Assembly (NCBI GenBank): GCA_021738065.1
Contig: JAIPCT010000004.1
Location: 16,145 to 80,144, forward strand
DNA length: 64,000 bases
Direction: 5' to 3'
Source: Burkholderiaceae bacterium
Lineage (GTDB): Bacteria > Pseudomonadota > Gammaproteobacteria > Burkholderiales > Rhodocyclaceae
In this document: one piece after another, positions 53,773-64,000 of the stretch
How the letters are laid out: each line of letters starts with the position of its first letter
Position numbering within the stretch: the stretch's first letter is position 1
Program-made: the position numbers and the translations under genes
Notes under the pieces: generated by a model
Database searches by the model: none
What the model was told of the DNA's origin: nothing
Seen by the model: only the letters and a program-made list of their open reading frames with translations

Positions 53773-55041
53773 TCAGCGTTTCTTCTTGCCTGCCCGGCTC
53801 TCCGCTCGATTGGCCGCAATGCGCATGCGCAGCGCGTTGAGCCGGATGAATCCGTGGGCGTCCTTCTGGTCATAGGCGCCGGCATCGTCCTCGAAAGTCG
53901 CGATGGTCGGATCGAACAGCGAATCGGTCTTCGAATCACGTCCGACCACGATGACGTTGCCCTTGTAGAGCTTGAGGCGAACCCAGCCATTGACGTTGTG
54001 CTGGGTCTGGTCGATCAAGGCCTGCAGGGCGCGACGCTCGGGACTCCACCAGTAGCCGTTGTAAATCAGGCTGGCATAGCGCGGCATCAGGTCGTCCTTG
54101 AGGTGCGCCTCTTCACGGTCCAGGCAGATCGATTCGATGGCGCGATGCGCCTTGAGCAAAATGCTGCCGCCCGGCGTTTCGTAACAGCCGCGCGACTTCA
54201 TGCCGACATAACGATTCTCGACCAGATCGAGACGGCCGATGCCATGCTTGCCGCCGATGGTGTTCAGCGTGGCGAGCAGTTGATGCGCCTTCATTTTCTT
54301 GCCGTTGATGGCGACCAGGTCGCCGCGCTTGAACTCGAGATCCATGTACTCGGCCTTGTTCGGCGCCTTCTCCGGCGACACGGTCCAGCGCCACATCGAC
54401 TCTTCGGCTTCGGCCGCCGGATTCTCGAGGTGTCGTCCCTCGTAGGAAATGTGCAGGAGATTGGCATCCATGGAATAAGGCGAACCGCCCTTTTTGTGTT
54501 TCATCTCCACCGGAATGCCGTGCTGTTCGGCGTAGGCCATCAGCTTTTCGCGCGAGAGCAGATCCCATTCGCGCCAGGGTGCGATGACCTTGACGCCCGG
54601 CATCAGGGCATAGGCGCCGAGTTCAAAGCGAACCTGGTCATTGCCCTTGCCCGTGGCACCGTGCGCAATCGAGTTGGCCCCGGTCATACGGGCAATATCC
54701 ACCATTCGTTTGGCAATCAGCGGCCGCGCGATCGAAGTCCCCAGCAGGTACTCCCCTTCATACACCGTATTGCAGCGAAACATCGGGAACACGAAATCGC
54801 GGACGAACTCCTCGCGCAAATCGTCGATGTAAATATTCTTGGGCTTGATGCCCATCTTCAAGGCCTTGGTGCGTGCCGGTTCGAGTTCCTCGCCCTGCCC
54901 CAGATCGGCGGTGAAGGTAACCACTTCGCAACTGTAAGTGTCCTGCAACCACTTGAGAATCACCGAGGTATCGAGTCCACCCGAATAGGCGAGGACAACC
55001 TTGTTGATTTCTGCCTTGCCCGATTTTCTTGCTGCTTTCAT
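53773..55041 (-). CDS. argG: Argininosuccinate synthase
   Basis: The product has 422 residues. The ATP-binding P-loop is AYSGGLDTS, and [14 protein letters not shown] and [14 protein letters not shown] are family blocks. It condenses citrulline and aspartate with ATP, the penultimate step of arginine synthesis. A basic 13-residue N-terminal extension (ending KAEIN) precedes the usual start, and the ATG at 55041 has AAGGAAG upstream, so the extension looks genuine. It follows argF by 10 nt. Confidence 0.96.
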   Translation of the reverse strand: MKAARKSGKAEINKVVLAYSGGLDTSVILKWLQDTYSCEVVTFTADLGQGEELEPARTKALKMGIKPKNIYIDDLREEFVRDFVFPMFRCNTVYEGEYLLGTSIARPLIAKRMVDIARMTGANSIAHGATGKGNDQVRFELGAYALMPGVKVIAPWREWDLLSREKLMAYAEQHGIPVEMKHKKGGSPYSMDANLLHISYEGRHLENPAAEAEESMWRWTVSPEKAPNKAEYMDLEFKRGDLVAINGKKMKAHQLLATLNTIGGKHGIGRLDLVENRYVGMKSRGCYETPGGSILLKAHRAIESICLDREEAHLKDDLMPRYASLIYNGYWWSPERRALQALIDQTQHNVNGWVRLKLYKGNVIVVGRDSKTDSLFDPTIATFEDDAGAYDQKDAHGFIRLNALRMRIAANRAESRAGKKKR

Positions 55042-55051
55042 ATCACTTCCT

Positions 55052-55975
55052 TCAGTCGTTCAGCCTGCCCAAGAGCAGGAATTCCATCAAGGCTTTTTGG
55101 GCGTGCAGCCGATTCTCGGCCTCGTCCCACACCACGCTTTGAGGCCCGTCGATCACCTCGGCGGCGACTTCCTCACCACGATGCGCCGGCAGGCAGTGCA
55201 TGAATACGGCATCCGGCCGCGCGGCACGCATCATGTCGGCGTCGACCTGCCAATCGGCAAAATTACGCAAGCGCTCTTCGTTCTCGGCTTCAAAGCCCAT
55301 CGAAGTCCATACATCGGTGGTCACCAGATCGGCGCCACGCGCTGCATCCATCGGGTCGGCGAACTGCTCGAAATGATCCGTTCCATACAATCCGGCGCGC
55401 TCCACCTCGACCTCGTAGCCGGGTGGCGTCGACACATGGACATTGAAGCCGAATATCTCGGCCGCTTGCAACCATGTGTTGCAGACATTGTTCGAATCGC
55501 CGATCCAGGCCACGGTACGCCCCTTGATGGATCCGCGATGCTCCATATACGTAAAGATGTCGGCGAGAATCTGGCAGGGGTGATATTCGTTGGTCAAGCC
55601 GTTGATCACCGGCACCCGCGAGTGGCTGGCGAAGCGCTCAATGACTTCCTGCTCGAAGGTACGGATCATGACGATGTCGCTCATGCGCGAAATAACTTCC
55701 GCGGCATCTTCGACAGGCTCGCCGCGTCCAAGCTGGGAATCCCGCGTGTTCATATAGATCGCGGTACCGCCCAGTTGATGCATGCCCGCCTCGAAGGCCA
55801 GCCGCGTACGGGTGCTGGCCTTTTCGAAAATCATCACCAAGGTTCGATCCTGCAGGGGCCAATGGCGTTCATAGGCCTTGAAGCGCGCCTTGATCGTGCG
55901 GGTGCGCTCGAAAACATAATCAAGTTCCTCGCTGGCGAGGTCCTTCATCTGCAAAAAATGCCTGGGTGATGCCAT
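55052..55975 (-). CDS. argF: Ornithine carbamoyltransferase
   Basis: The product has 307 residues. The carbamoyl-phosphate-binding STRTR motif is present, and the ornithine-binding [10 protein letters not shown] motif lies near the C-terminus. It makes citrulline from ornithine and carbamoyl phosphate. Its start overlaps the argD stop by one base (TAATG), so translation is coupled. Confidence 0.96.
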   Translation of the reverse strand: MASPRHFLQMKDLASEELDYVFERTRTIKARFKAYERHWPLQDRTLVMIFEKASTRTRLAFEAGMHQLGGTAIYMNTRDSQLGRGEPVEDAAEVISRMSDIVMIRTFEQEVIERFASHSRVPVINGLTNEYHPCQILADIFTYMEHRGSIKGRTVAWIGDSNNVCNTWLQAAEIFGFNVHVSTPPGYEVEVERAGLYGTDHFEQFADPMDAARGADLVTTDVWTSMGFEAENEERLRNFADWQVDADMMRAARPDAVFMHCLPAHRGEEVAAEVIDGPQSVVWDEAENRLHAQKALMEFLLLGRLND

Positions 55976-57150
55976 TATTTGGCCTCAAGAAACTTTTTGA
56001 TCAAGGGTACCAGCCCGCTCACCAGTTCATCAGCCTCGGCGTCGCTCATTGTCAATGCCGGCAGCAGACGCACCACCTTGTCGGCGGTGACGTTGATCAG
56101 CAAGCCCGCCTCCAAACCCAGAGCAACCAGCTCCGTGCAGGGGCGATCGAGTTCGACGCCGATCATCAAGCCGTCGCCGCGTACTTCCACCAGGCCGCCG
56201 ACATCGGCCAATCCGTTGCGCAAAGCGTCGCGAATCCTGTCACCCAGCGTGGAAGCGCGCAGCATCAGGGCATCGTCCGCGATCACGTCAAGCGTGGTGA
56301 GCGCGGCGACACACGCCAGCGGATTGCCGCCAAAAGTGGAACCGTGATTGCCTGGCTTGAACACTCCTGAGGCGCGCCCTGCCGCGAGGCAGGCACCGAT
56401 CGGAATGCCGGAGCCCAGGCCTTTCGCCAGAGTCATGACGTCCGGCAGAATGCCGGCATGCTGATGAGCAAACCATATCCCGGTGCGACCGATACCGCAC
56501 TGGACTTCATCCACCATGAACAGCCAGTTCTTCTGATCGCAAATCCGCCTTAGCGAGCGCATGAAATCATGGTGCGCAATGTTGATGCCGCCTTCGCCCT
56601 GAATCGGCTCGAACAGCACTGCAACCACGTTGGGATTGCGCGCGGCGAGTTGCTCGATGGCGTCGAGGTCGTCAAAGGGAACCCGCACAAAACCTGTCAC
56701 CAGGGGCTCGAATCCGGCTTGCACCTTGCGGTTCCCGGTTGCCGAAAGCGTCGCCAGGGTGCGCCCGTGAAACGCCTGCTCCATCACGATGACGGTGGGT
56801 TGTTCGATGCCTTGCTGGTGTCCATACAGGCGGGCGAGCTTGATTGCCGCTTCGTTGGCTTCGCAACCCGAATTGCAGAAAAAGACCTCATCCATTCCCG
56901 AGATGGCCGCGAGCCGATCGGATACAAGCTCCGCCTCTCCGACGCGATACAGGTTCGAAGTGTGTATCAAGCGTCCGAGCTGCTCACCCAGCGCTTTCAC
57001 CAGCCGTGGATGATTGTGGCCGAGCGTATTGACAGCGATACCCGCCAAAGCATCGAGATAGGATTTTCCCTGCTCGTCAAACAGCCGGCAACCCTGGCCA
57101 TGGGTAAAAGCGACCGGAAGCCGCTTGTAGGTATTCATAAGATGCGGCAT
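55975..57150 (-). CDS. argD: Acetylornithine aminotransferase
   Basis: The product has 391 residues. The PLP-binding Lys is in MTLAKGLGSGIPIG; NSGCEANEAAIKLAR and FMVDEVQCGIGRTG are class-III aminotransferase blocks. It transfers an amino group to N-acetylglutamate semialdehyde. The ATG at 57150 has GGAG upstream; a later ATG at 57138 is possible. A leader hairpin with a T-run precedes the gene. Confidence 0.94.
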   Translation of the reverse strand: MPHLMNTYKRLPVAFTHGQGCRLFDEQGKSYLDALAGIAVNTLGHNHPRLVKALGEQLGRLIHTSNLYRVGEAELVSDRLAAISGMDEVFFCNSGCEANEAAIKLARLYGHQQGIEQPTVIVMEQAFHGRTLATLSATGNRKVQAGFEPLVTGFVRVPFDDLDAIEQLAARNPNVVAVLFEPIQGEGGINIAHHDFMRSLRRICDQKNWLFMVDEVQCGIGRTGIWFAHQHAGILPDVMTLAKGLGSGIPIGACLAAGRASGVFKPGNHGSTFGGNPLACVAALTTLDVIADDALMLRASTLGDRIRDALRNGLADVGGLVEVRGDGLMIGVELDRPCTELVALGLEAGLLINVTADKVVRLLPALTMSDAEADELVSGLVPLIKKFLEAK

Positions 57151-57177
57151 GAAAGTGCTCCGCGAAAAGCTCCGTCC

Positions 57178-57218
57178 AAAAAAAACATACGGCGGCCGAA
57201 GAGCAACGCGGCCGCCGT
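57178..57218 (-). terminator. Terminator-like hairpin in the arg operon leader
   Basis: Read on the gene strand, perfect 10-bp arms (57189-57198 and 57209-57218) with a 10-nt loop are followed by TATG and eight T. It lies 28 nt upstream of argD, where a terminator would end or attenuate transcription of the arg operon. Confidence 0.6.
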
Positions 57219-57288
57219 GCTTGAAAACGTGCCTATACTAAGTGAAAAACTAGCCCCTGTACAGACTCGGGAGACGGAGGAATCGGCT

Positions 57289-58050
57289 TTGAGAATGGCG
57301 GTTTTCAATCAGAAAGGCGGGGTCGGGAAAACCACCACGGCGCTCAATCTGGCGGCGGCACTGGCCAGGGATTCCACCCCCACGCTGCTGGTCGACCTTG
57401 ATCCGCAAGCCCATTTGACGGCCATACATGGCCAGGTGCCCGGCAATGCCAGTAACAGCCTGTTCGCGCTCTATCAGGACAACCGGCCACTGGAGGAAAT
57501 CGCCGTGTCCTGGCAGGGAGTGGGGCGACTCCTTCCGGCCCATGCGGAACTGATCAAGGTTGACTCGATTTTCGGCAAAGGACCCACCATTCTCAACCGC
57601 CTCAACCTGGGTTTGCAGGCACTTGAAAGCTCCGGTGGCGAGGACACGGCCATGATTGATTGCTGTCCTTTTCTGGGTGTGCTTTCACTTAATGCAATTT
57701 TCGCTTCTGACCGAATACTGATTCCGGTATCGTCCGACTACCTTTCCTTGCGCGGCGCGCTACAGATCGAGCACACACTGAAGGCGCTGGAACCCGTACT
57801 CAAGAGGCGCGTGGAACGTCGCTATCTGCTGACACGCTTTGATCGGCGCCGCAAGATGAGTTTTGATATCAGGGAAAGGCTGAGCCGGCAGTTCGGTGCC
57901 GAACTTTGCGAGACGGTTATTTCAGAAAACGTGGCAATCGCCGAGGCGCCGGCCTTGAGTCTCGATATTTTCGGCCACAGCCCTGCCAGCAAGGGGGCGC
58001 AGGATTACCTGGCTTTGATGCATGAGTTGCGGGCTGCGCGGTTTGTCTGA
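57289..58050 (+). CDS. ParA-family ATPase
   Basis: The product has 253 residues from a TTG start with GGAGG 8 nt upstream. The deviant Walker A KGGVGKTT is at about residues 10-17, with LLVDLDPQAHLTAIHG following. The second acidic block lies in AMIDCCPFLGVLSLNAI. It is a ParA/MinD-like ATPase, but no parB or centromere-like site is visible nearby, so a plasmid-type partition role is not supported. It is divergent from argD. Confidence 0.88.
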   Translation: MRMAVFNQKGGVGKTTTALNLAAALARDSTPTLLVDLDPQAHLTAIHGQVPGNASNSLFALYQDNRPLEEIAVSWQGVGRLLPAHAELIKVDSIFGKGPTILNRLNLGLQALESSGGEDTAMIDCCPFLGVLSLNAIFASDRILIPVSSDYLSLRGALQIEHTLKALEPVLKRRVERRYLLTRFDRRRKMSFDIRERLSRQFGAELCETVISENVAIAEAPALSLDIFGHSPASKGAQDYLALMHELRAARFV

Positions 58051-58105
58051 CTGGAGCGTTAAGCAGCCTTGCTGCGACATTGCCCAGCGTGCTCAACACA
58101 CAGGG

Positions 58106-58327
58106 TCAGCGAACGATCAGGTTTGCGACATCTTCGAAGCTGGCGACCGGGACACGAACGCTTCCCCGATGGCAAATACACTCCATGATTTTGCAGTCGC
58201 GATATACCTGCCGCAGTTTGCGTTGGGCATCGTGCTCGTCTCGACCATGGATCATCAAGTTGTCTACGACAACACCTTCGCGTGTTCGGATACGAAAAGC
58301 ATATTTAATGAACTGATGGGATTGCAT
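58106..58327 (-). CDS. Hypothetical small protein, 73 residues
   Basis: The product has segments such as YAFRIRTREGVVVDNLMIHG and DEHDAQRKLRQVYRDCKIME and a Cys pair in CIC. It is coherent and basic, and lies convergent to the ParA gene. An AGGGG ribosome site lies upstream of the ATG at 58327. No family is recognised. Confidence 0.65.
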   Translation of the reverse strand: MQSHQFIKYAFRIRTREGVVVDNLMIHGRDEHDAQRKLRQVYRDCKIMECICHRGSVRVPVASFEDVANLIVR

Positions 58328-58658
58328 GAAACCCCTTTCACTTCAATCGAGTCGAATCATTATATGCAGCGATTTCCGCAAACTCAAGCTATTTATATAA
58401 TTCTGTTGAGTATTTTCTCAGACGGATATGCGAATCGTTGAACCAGCCTGTATTCAAGCAGGTCGTGGCGCCAAATCCATCTCCGTCGGGCACGGCTTGA
58501 GCCCTCGCCACGCACCGAGATCGAACGCATAAAGCCGAGCCATTCATCACTTGTTTTGCCTGGCGCTCAAGCATCCATCGTTCAGCAAGGATATCCATGC
58601 GGTGGAGGCCACGGCTGGCCCGGTCGCACCGAGAGTGGCGACGGCCGAGGCAAAAACA
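58328..58658. other. Intergenic stretch, AT-rich on its left side
   Basis: No convincing gene is seen in 331 bp. The left 100 bp are AT-rich and probably hold the promoter of the small gene at 58106-58327. The right part shows only weak ORFs on both strands. Confidence 0.6.
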
Positions 58659-58694
58659 AAAATGGCCGCCCGATTCAGGAGCAGCCATTTTTTG
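58659..58694 (-). terminator. Rho-independent terminator of rpsT
   Basis: On the gene strand AAATGGCTGC and GCGGCCATTT form a hairpin and are followed by a T-run. It lies 35 nt beyond the rpsT stop. Confidence 0.85.
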
Positions 58695-58728
58695 CGTTTG
58701 CGCGCTCAGGCGCGCATCGGCGAAATGC

Positions 58729-58989
58729 TTACAGTGCCTTGATTGCAGCCGAAAGGCGGCTTTTTTGGCGCGCGGCGAGGTTCTTGTGCACGATGTTCTT
58801 GTCAGCGATCGAATCGATCACGCATTGCGATTCTTTGAACACGGCTTGAGCTGCGCTCTTGTCGCCAGCATCAATTGCCTTGCGCACCTTCTTGATTGCA
58901 GTGCGGAAAGAAGAACGCAGACCCACGTTGTGAGCACGATGCTCGATTGCCTGGCGGGCACGCTTGCGAGCTTGGGCGGAATTGGCCAT
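58729..58989 (-). CDS. rpsT: 30S ribosomal protein S20
   Basis: The product has 86 residues, normal for S20. It starts [20 protein letters not shown], is strongly basic and helical, and ends with [18 protein letters not shown]. It binds 16S rRNA early in small-subunit assembly. It is divergent from murJ, a common arrangement in betaproteobacteria. Confidence 0.97.
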   Translation of the reverse strand: MANSAQARKRARQAIEHRAHNVGLRSSFRTAIKKVRKAIDAGDKSAAQAVFKESQCVIDSIADKNIVHKNLAARQKSRLSAAIKAL

Positions 58990-59092
58990 ATATCGATATC
59001 CGGTATAACTTGAGGAAGGGCGCGATTATAAGGGGGTCTTCCACCCATTGCAAGCGGCTTCTGGTCGAGATATCCCGGATACCATAGCCGCC

Positions 59093-60628
59093 ATGAATCT
59101 GCTCCGCACTTTGGCCACGGTCAGCAGCATGACGCTGCTATCCCGCGTTCTCGGCTTTGTCCGCGACTTCGTCATCGCCAGAAGCTTCGGCGCCGGCATG
59201 ATGACCGACGCTTTTTTCGTCGCCTTCCGTCTGCCCAATCTGCTGCGACGCCTGTTCGCTGAGGGAGCATTCTCCCAGGCCTTTGTTCCCATCCTTGCCG
59301 AGTACCGCAATCGCCGCAGCGAAAGCGAAACCAAAACCCTGGCCGATCGTGTCGCCAGTGTGTTGTTTCTGATTCTCATGGCCGTCAGTGCGCTCGGCAT
59401 GGCCATCGCCCCCTTACTGATCGCCATCACCGCGCCTGGATTCAGCGCCGACGCCGAGAAATTTCAGCTCACCGTCGAACTGACGCGTATCACCTTTCCC
59501 TACATTCTGTTCATGTCGCTGGTTGCGCTGTCGGCCGGGATCCTGAACACCTGGAGCCGTTTCGCTCTGCCCGCATTTACCCCGGTGTTGTTGAATCTGT
59601 CTTTCATCGCCATGGCACTTTTCGCCGCGCCGTGGTTCGATCCGCCCGTACTCGCTCTGGCCTGGGCGGTATTCCTGGGCGGAGCATTGCAACTCGCAAT
59701 CCAGATTCCGGCATTGGCAAAGATCGGCATGCTGCCGCGCTTTGACCCGGTCTGGCGCGATGAGGGAGTGCAGCGCGTGCTCAAGCTCATGGCGCCCGCC
59801 GTACTGGGGGTCTCGGTGGCGCAGATCAGCCTGCTGATCAATACGGTGTTCGCCTCGTTCCTGGAAAGTGGAAGCGTCTCCTGGCTTTACTACGCCGATC
59901 GCCTCATGGAGTTTCCAGCCGGCCTGCTCGGGGCGGCGCTGGGTACCATCTTGTTGCCGAGCCTGGCCAAGACTCATGCCAGCGGCCAAACAGAGGATTT
60001 CTCGGCGCTGCTCGACTGGGGTTTGCGCCTGACCCTGATGCTGACCCTGCCCGCCTCACTGGCACTGGCGTTGCTGGCGACTCCCTTGCTGTCGACACTG
60101 TTCCAGTATGGCGCCTTTGAGGCATCCGATGTACTGCGGACCCGGGAGGCTCTGGTTGCCTATTCGATCGGTCTGACCGGCCTGATTCTGGTCAAGGTCC
60201 TGGCGCCGGGTTTCTACGCGCGGCAGGACATCCGCACGCCAGTGAAGATCGCCCTGGCAACGCTGGTGCTAACACAGATAATGAATTTCGCCTTCATCGG
60301 ATGGCTCAAGCATGCCGGTCTCGCGCTATCCATCGGACTGGCATCCTGTTTCAATGCGGGAATGCTCTGGCGAGGTTTACGACAGCGCGGCGTCTATCAG
60401 CCGAGGCCGGGCTGGGGAGCCTTCATGTTGAAGCTACTTGCCGCGCTGATCGTGCTGGGTGGCGTACTCTGGATCGTCAGCGGTCAGGATGCCGCCTGGC
60501 TGGCCATGAGTGGCGGCCAGCGTGTGCTGCGCCTCATGGGCGTAGTCGCCGCCGGACTTGGCAGCTACTTTCTCACGCTGTGGTTGTTGGGATTTCGGCC
60601 GCGCGATTTTCGCCGCCAAGCAGCCTGA
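59093..60628 (+). CDS. murJ: Lipid II flippase MurJ
   Basis: The product has 511 residues with about 14 membrane spans. The N-terminus [20 protein letters not shown] then [20 protein letters not shown] is the MviN family signature. It moves lipid II across the inner membrane during peptidoglycan synthesis. The start at 59093 begins the conserved N-terminus. Its stop abuts the stop of the convergent ggt gene. Confidence 0.95.
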   Translation: MNLLRTLATVSSMTLLSRVLGFVRDFVIARSFGAGMMTDAFFVAFRLPNLLRRLFAEGAFSQAFVPILAEYRNRRSESETKTLADRVASVLFLILMAVSALGMAIAPLLIAITAPGFSADAEKFQLTVELTRITFPYILFMSLVALSAGILNTWSRFALPAFTPVLLNLSFIAMALFAAPWFDPPVLALAWAVFLGGALQLAIQIPALAKIGMLPRFDPVWRDEGVQRVLKLMAPAVLGVSVAQISLLINTVFASFLESGSVSWLYYADRLMEFPAGLLGAALGTILLPSLAKTHASGQTEDFSALLDWGLRLTLMLTLPASLALALLATPLLSTLFQYGAFEASDVLRTREALVAYSIGLTGLILVKVLAPGFYARQDIRTPVKIALATLVLTQIMNFAFIGWLKHAGLALSIGLASCFNAGMLWRGLRQRGVYQPRPGWGAFMLKLLAALIVLGGVLWIVSGQDAAWLAMSGGQRVLRLMGVVAAGLGSYFLTLWLLGFRPRDFRRQAA

Positions 60629-62386
60629 TCATTCGCCGCGCGCCGACCCTTCGCGGCGCGGATCAACCGCACCGAGCCAACGATCACCGACACGCAGGAC
60701 AAGATGCAGGCCGCTGGTCATGTCGTCGCGCTTGACCGCGTGACCGCGACGCTCCAACTCCAATGCCAAGGCATCGGCGGCGCTACCGCGCTCGATTTCC
60801 GTTACCCCATTGCGATTGCCCACATGGAGCTGGGCAACAGCTTTTGCCGGCTCGTATCCACCATCCAGCAGGGCGACCAATGTCCGCGCCACGTAGTTGA
60901 TGATGCGACTACCGCCGGGTGAACCGAGTACGGCGTAGAGCCGACCGTCTCCATCGAAAACCAGAGTGGGCGACATCGAAGACAGCGGCCGCTTCCCCGG
61001 TTCCAGTCGATTGGCAACGGGCTTTCCGTCACGCTCGGCGACAAAGGAAAAATCAGTGAGTTGATTGTTGAGCAGAAAGCCGCCGACCTGAATGCGGCTG
61101 CCGAAAGCACTTTCAATCGAACTCGTGAAAGCCACTGCGTTACCGTCCCAATCGACAATCGAAATATGCGTCGTGGCCGGCAACTCGGGCGCGTTGTCAT
61201 CGGCCTGCGTGTGGCGCGCCGGCAAGTCTCCCGGCTGGGCGACGCCCATGCTGCGTCGGGGATCAATCGCCCGCGCGCGCTGACCTAGGTACTTGGCATC
61301 AAGCAGGGCACCTTGCGGAACGAAAACAAAATCCGGATCGGCCAAATAGCGCGCGCGATCGGCATAGGTCAGGCGCCCGGCCTCGGCAAACAGATGCGCG
61401 GCGTCCGCCGTCGCGGGGTCGCGTGACGGCAATCCGGTATGTTCCATGAGCCCCAGCAACTGCAGGACACCCACTCCCCCGGACGAAGGCGGCGGCATGC
61501 CACAGACGCGCCACCGGCGATAAGGGCCGCAAACGGCTTTGCGTTGTTTGGGCTGGTAGTCCCGCAGGTCGGCGGCGCTCAGCTGGCCACCGCGTTGACC
61601 GACAGCGGCAACGATGCGAGTTGCCAGATCACCTGTGCGCAAAGCTTCGGCGCCGACCACCGCGACGGCACGCAAACTCGCGGCGAACTCCGGGTTGCGC
61701 AGAGTATCGCCGACGGGTCTTGGCTCGCCATTTGTTTGGTAGTAAAGGGCATACGCAGCCACGTTCTGGCGCAACCAGCGATCCTCGCTCAGGAGCCTGT
61801 GCAGCCGAGGCGACAAGGAAAAACCATTCTCGGCGAGCCGAATGGCGGGCCGCGTAAGCCGCTCCCAGCGTAACTTGCCGTGGCGGCGATGCACCGATTC
61901 CAGCATGGCGACAAGCCCGGGAACGCCGACCGACTTGCCCGTCGCCACGACTTCATAAAATCCGGCAAGACTTCCGTCCGCGCGCCGCGCAAAGTCGGCT
62001 GTGGCGTTACGGGGAGCGGTTTCTCGTCCATCCCAGGCTGACACTTCGCGGCGTATGGCGTCCCAGTGCAGCAAGAATCCGCCACCGCCAATGCCTGACG
62101 ATTGCGGCTCTACGAGATTCAATACCCACTGCGCGGCAATCGCGGCATCGACGGCATTGCCGCCCAGTTGCAGAATCTCCGCCGCCGCATCCGAGGCATG
62201 AGCATTGGCGGTAACCGCCATGAATTTCGAACTGCTGAGCGCCGGCCGCATCAGAAACCCGCTCGAGGCTTCCGGTTGCTCGGCTTGCGCCCATGCCGCC
62301 GTGACACCGGTCATGATCGCCAGCTTGAATAAAAAACGGGCAGCCCGCAGGCCGCCCGTTTGATGAAGCGAATTGCTAAAAATCAT
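60629..62386 (-). CDS. ggt: Gamma-glutamyltransferase
   Basis: The product has 585 residues and carries a signal-like segment (about 12-34). The autocleavage Thr lies in [17 protein letters not shown], giving the new N-terminus of the small subunit; [11 protein letters not shown] and GSPGGSRI follow. It hydrolyses or transfers gamma-glutamyl groups of glutathione in the periplasm. The ATG at 62386 overlaps the hppA TGA by 3 nt (ATGA), yet the hppA terminator lies inside its first twenty codons. Confidence 0.92.
   Translation of the reverse strand: MIFSNSLHQTGGLRAARFLFKLAIMTGVTAAWAQAEQPEASSGFLMRPALSSSKFMAVTANAHASDAAAEILQLGGNAVDAAIAAQWVLNLVEPQSSGIGGGGFLLHWDAIRREVSAWDGRETAPRNATADFARRADGSLAGFYEVVATGKSVGVPGLVAMLESVHRRHGKLRWERLTRPAIRLAENGFSLSPRLHRLLSEDRWLRQNVAAYALYYQTNGEPRPVGDTLRNPEFAASLRAVAVVGAEALRTGDLATRIVAAVGQRGGQLSAADLRDYQPKQRKAVCGPYRRWRVCGMPPPSSGGVGVLQLLGLMEHTGLPSRDPATADAAHLFAEAGRLTYADRARYLADPDFVFVPQGALLDAKYLGQRARAIDPRRSMGVAQPGDLPARHTQADDNAPELPATTHISIVDWDGNAVAFTSSIESAFGSRIQVGGFLLNNQLTDFSFVAERDGKPVANRLEPGKRPLSSMSPTLVFDGDGRLYAVLGSPGGSRIINYVARTLVALLDGGYEPAKAVAQLHVGNRNGVTEIERGSAADALALELERRGHAVKRDDMTSGLHLVLRVGDRWLGAVDPRREGSARGE
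62329..62360 (-). terminator. Terminator after hppA, lying inside the ggt reading frame
   Basis: On the gene strand ACGGGCGGCC, a four-base loop and GGCTGCCCGT are followed by a T-run (one G-U wobble). It ends 22 nt past the hppA stop, but encodes about residues 9-19 of Ggt if the ATG at 62386 is used. Confidence 0.82.
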
Positions 62387-64000
62387 GCCACCAGCGGCAG
62401 GATCAGCAAGGCAACGATGTTGATGATCTTGATCAGCGGATTGACCGCCGGACCCGCCGTATCCTTGTACGGATCACCCACGGTGTCTCCGGTCACGGCG
62501 GCTTTGTGCGCCTCGGAACCCTTGCCACCGAAATTGCCGTCTTCGATGTATTTCTTGGCGTTATCCCAGCAACCGCCACCGGTGGTCATCGAGATCGCGA
62601 CAAAGATACCGGTAACGATGGTACCCATCAGTACGCCGCCCAAAGCGCGTACGCCAGCACCAACGCCATCGACCGGCGCCATCAGGAAATTCATCACAAC
62701 CGCGACCACCACGGGCACCAGAACCGGCAGCAGCGAGGGGATCATCATTTCCTTGATGGCCGCCTTGGTCAGCATGTCGACACAAGTGCCGTACTCCGGC
62801 TTGGCCGTGCCCTCCATGATGCCCTTGATTTCCTTGAACTGGCGGCGCACTTCAACCACAACCGCGCCGGCAGCACGGCCCACCGCTTCCATGCCCATGG
62901 CGGCAAACAGGTAGGGCACCATGCCGCCGACAAACAGGCCGATGATGACGGCTGGATCGGACAGGGCGAACACGAACTTGACACCCGGCTTGAGCGCCTC
63001 AAGACCGTGGGTAAAGTCGGCAAACAGCACCAGGGCTGCGAGACCCGCGGAACCGATCGCGTAGCCCTTGGTGACGGCCTTGGTGGTATTGCCCACGGCA
63101 TCCAAGGGATCGGTGATGCCGCGAACCGAAGCTGGCAGATCAGCCATTTCGGCAATACCGCCGGCGTTGTCAGTAATCGGACCGTAGGCATCGAGCGCCA
63201 CGACGATTCCGGCCATTGACAGCATCGAAGTCGCCGCGATGGCGATACCGTACAGACCGCCCAGCGAGTAAGAGGCCCAAATGGCGGCACAAACCGAAAG
63301 CACTGGCCATGCGGTGGACTTCATCGATACACCAAGGCCGGCGATGATATTGGTGCCATGCCCGGTAGTGGACGCCTGTGCCACATGCTGCACCGGCTTG
63401 AACTCCGTACCGGTGTAGTACTCGGTGATATAGACCATCAGGCCCGTCAATACCAGACCAACCACGGCGGTACCCCAGAGACGCAGATGCGAACCTCCGG
63501 CAATTCCTAGCACGCTGTCGAGCAGGTGATCGTCGATCAGCCAGGTCGTCATCGGATAGAAGGCGATCAGCGCAAGTACCCCGGCAACGATCAGGCCACG
63601 GTACAAGGCATTCATGATCTTGGCGCCGGGTGAAGTCTTGACAAACATCACGCCGATGATCGACGCGATGATAGAGAAACCGCCCAGTGCCAAAGGATAG
63701 ATGACTGCCTGTTCGGCGAAGACCGGATTGACTTTCAGCAACAGCGCCCCCAGCAACATCGTTGCCACGGTGGTCACCGCATAGGTCTCGAACAGGTCGG
63801 CGGCCATGCCGGCACAGTCGCCAACGTTGTCGCCGACGTTGTCGGCAATCACGGCTGGGTTGCGCGGATCATCTTCCGGAATGCCGGCTTCCACCTTGCC
63901 AACCAGGTCGGCGCCGACGCCGGCACCCTTGGTGAAAATCCCGCCGCCCAGACGGGCAAAGATCGAAATCAGGGAAGAACCGAAGCCGAGGCCAATCAAG
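62383..64000 (-). CDS. hppA: Membrane-bound proton-translocating pyrophosphatase, N-terminus cut off by window end
   Basis: The C-terminal 539 residues are in the window; the start lies to the right. Acidic pyrophosphate-binding motifs are present: [29 protein letters not shown], and the late [30 protein letters not shown] carries a Lys where K+-dependent members have Ala, so this enzyme is predicted K+-independent. It couples PPi hydrolysis to proton export. The stop overlaps the ggt start. Confidence 0.94.
   Translation of the reverse strand, partial: LIGLGFGSSLISIFARLGGGIFTKGAGVGADLVGKVEAGIPEDDPRNPAVIADNVGDNVGDCAGMAADLFETYAVTTVATMLLGALLLKVNPVFAEQAVIYPLALGGFSIIASIIGVMFVKTSPGAKIMNALYRGLIVAGVLALIAFYPMTTWLIDDHLLDSVLGIAGGSHLRLWGTAVVGLVLTGLMVYITEYYTGTEFKPVQHVAQASTTGHGTNIIAGLGVSMKSTAWPVLSVCAAIWASYSLGGLYGIAIAATSMLSMAGIVVALDAYGPITDNAGGIAEMADLPASVRGITDPLDAVGNTTKAVTKGYAIGSAGLAALVLFADFTHGLEALKPGVKFVFALSDPAVIIGLFVGGMVPYLFAAMGMEAVGRAAGAVVVEVRRQFKEIKGIMEGTAKPEYGTCVDMLTKAAIKEMMIPSLLPVLVPVVVAVVMNFLMAPVDGVGAGVRALGGVLMGTIVTGIFVAISMTTGGGCWDNAKKYIEDGNFGGKGSEAHKAAVTGDTVGDPYKDTAGPAVNPLIKIINIVALLILPLVA

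Noticed and set aside
57289..58050. Chromosome partition locus
   Set aside because: ParA alone is present; there is no parB, parS-like cluster or gidAB neighbours.
58551..58742. Plus-strand ORF of 63 residues before rpsT
   Set aside because: It runs through the rpsT terminator, has no ribosome site, and its composition is not protein-like.

Overview
The window looks like chromosome of a GC-rich betaproteobacterium, most likely in or near Rhodocyclales. This is inferred from gene content and order: the gloB / methyltransferase / rnhA / dnaQ block next to mltD, an argD-argF-argG operon followed by DUF2788, ppnP and yajQ, a lone ParA-type ATPase, and a membrane pyrophosphatase. No rRNA, tRNA, phage or insertion-sequence gene was found. 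Both ends cut through genes: a wax ester synthase/DGAT on the left and hppA on the right.

Region by region. 1-6.4 kb: neutral-lipid and acyl metabolism (two WS/DGAT acyltransferases, an alpha/beta hydrolase, a TetR regulator, an SDR and a quinone oxidoreductase). 6.4-8.4 kb: a small redox group (SHOCT membrane protein, cytochrome c, periplasmic rhodanese) behind a metal-response-like palindrome. 8.7-15.6 kb: dnaQ, rnhA, a methyltransferase, gloB and mltD, with a caspase-like coiled-coil protein between gloB and mltD. 15.7-21.3 kb: a Yej/Opp-type peptide ABC transporter coupled to a DUF457 membrane hydrolase. 21.4-24.7 kb: a SCO protein, a small cytochrome c and minor genes. 24.9-37.4 kb: an accessory region with a ParE-type toxin-antitoxin pair, a KptA-RtcB RNA-repair pair beside a divergent WYL regulator, several unknown genes (one with a PD-(D/E)XK-like motif), and a two-gene operon of a tandem AAA+ ATPase and a Cas4-like/DEDD nuclease. 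37.7-52 kb: an S4 protein and GTPase, then a long fatty acyl-CoA degradation cluster, an aminotransferase and a second thiolase. 52-64 kb: housekeeping genes (glutamine amidotransferase, yajQ, ppnP, arg operon, ParA, rpsT, murJ, ggt, hppA).

The most unusual signal lies between the genes. Eleven loci carry a hairpin family built from 9-bp units of the form CAC(A/G)G(A/C/G)G plus two bases. Eight of them sit between co-directional genes, 13-34 nt upstream of the next start codon, and the two arms of each locus share the same sequence variant. A second family, which I call E, has a long form of about 90 bp and a short form of about 24 bp. Short copies sit in frame inside protein genes, and every clear copy points the same way. 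In the accessory region a CGACA-N5-TGTCG palindrome occurs both between the WYL regulator and the RNA-repair locus and upstream of the AAA+/nuclease operon, which suggests one regulon.

Functionally, the lipid acyltransferases on the left and the beta-oxidation cluster in the middle fit an organism that stores and degrades fatty acyl chains. The 25-37 kb block looks like a stress or defence module concerned with RNA damage. All functions are inferred from sequence motifs read by eye; no database search was possible.
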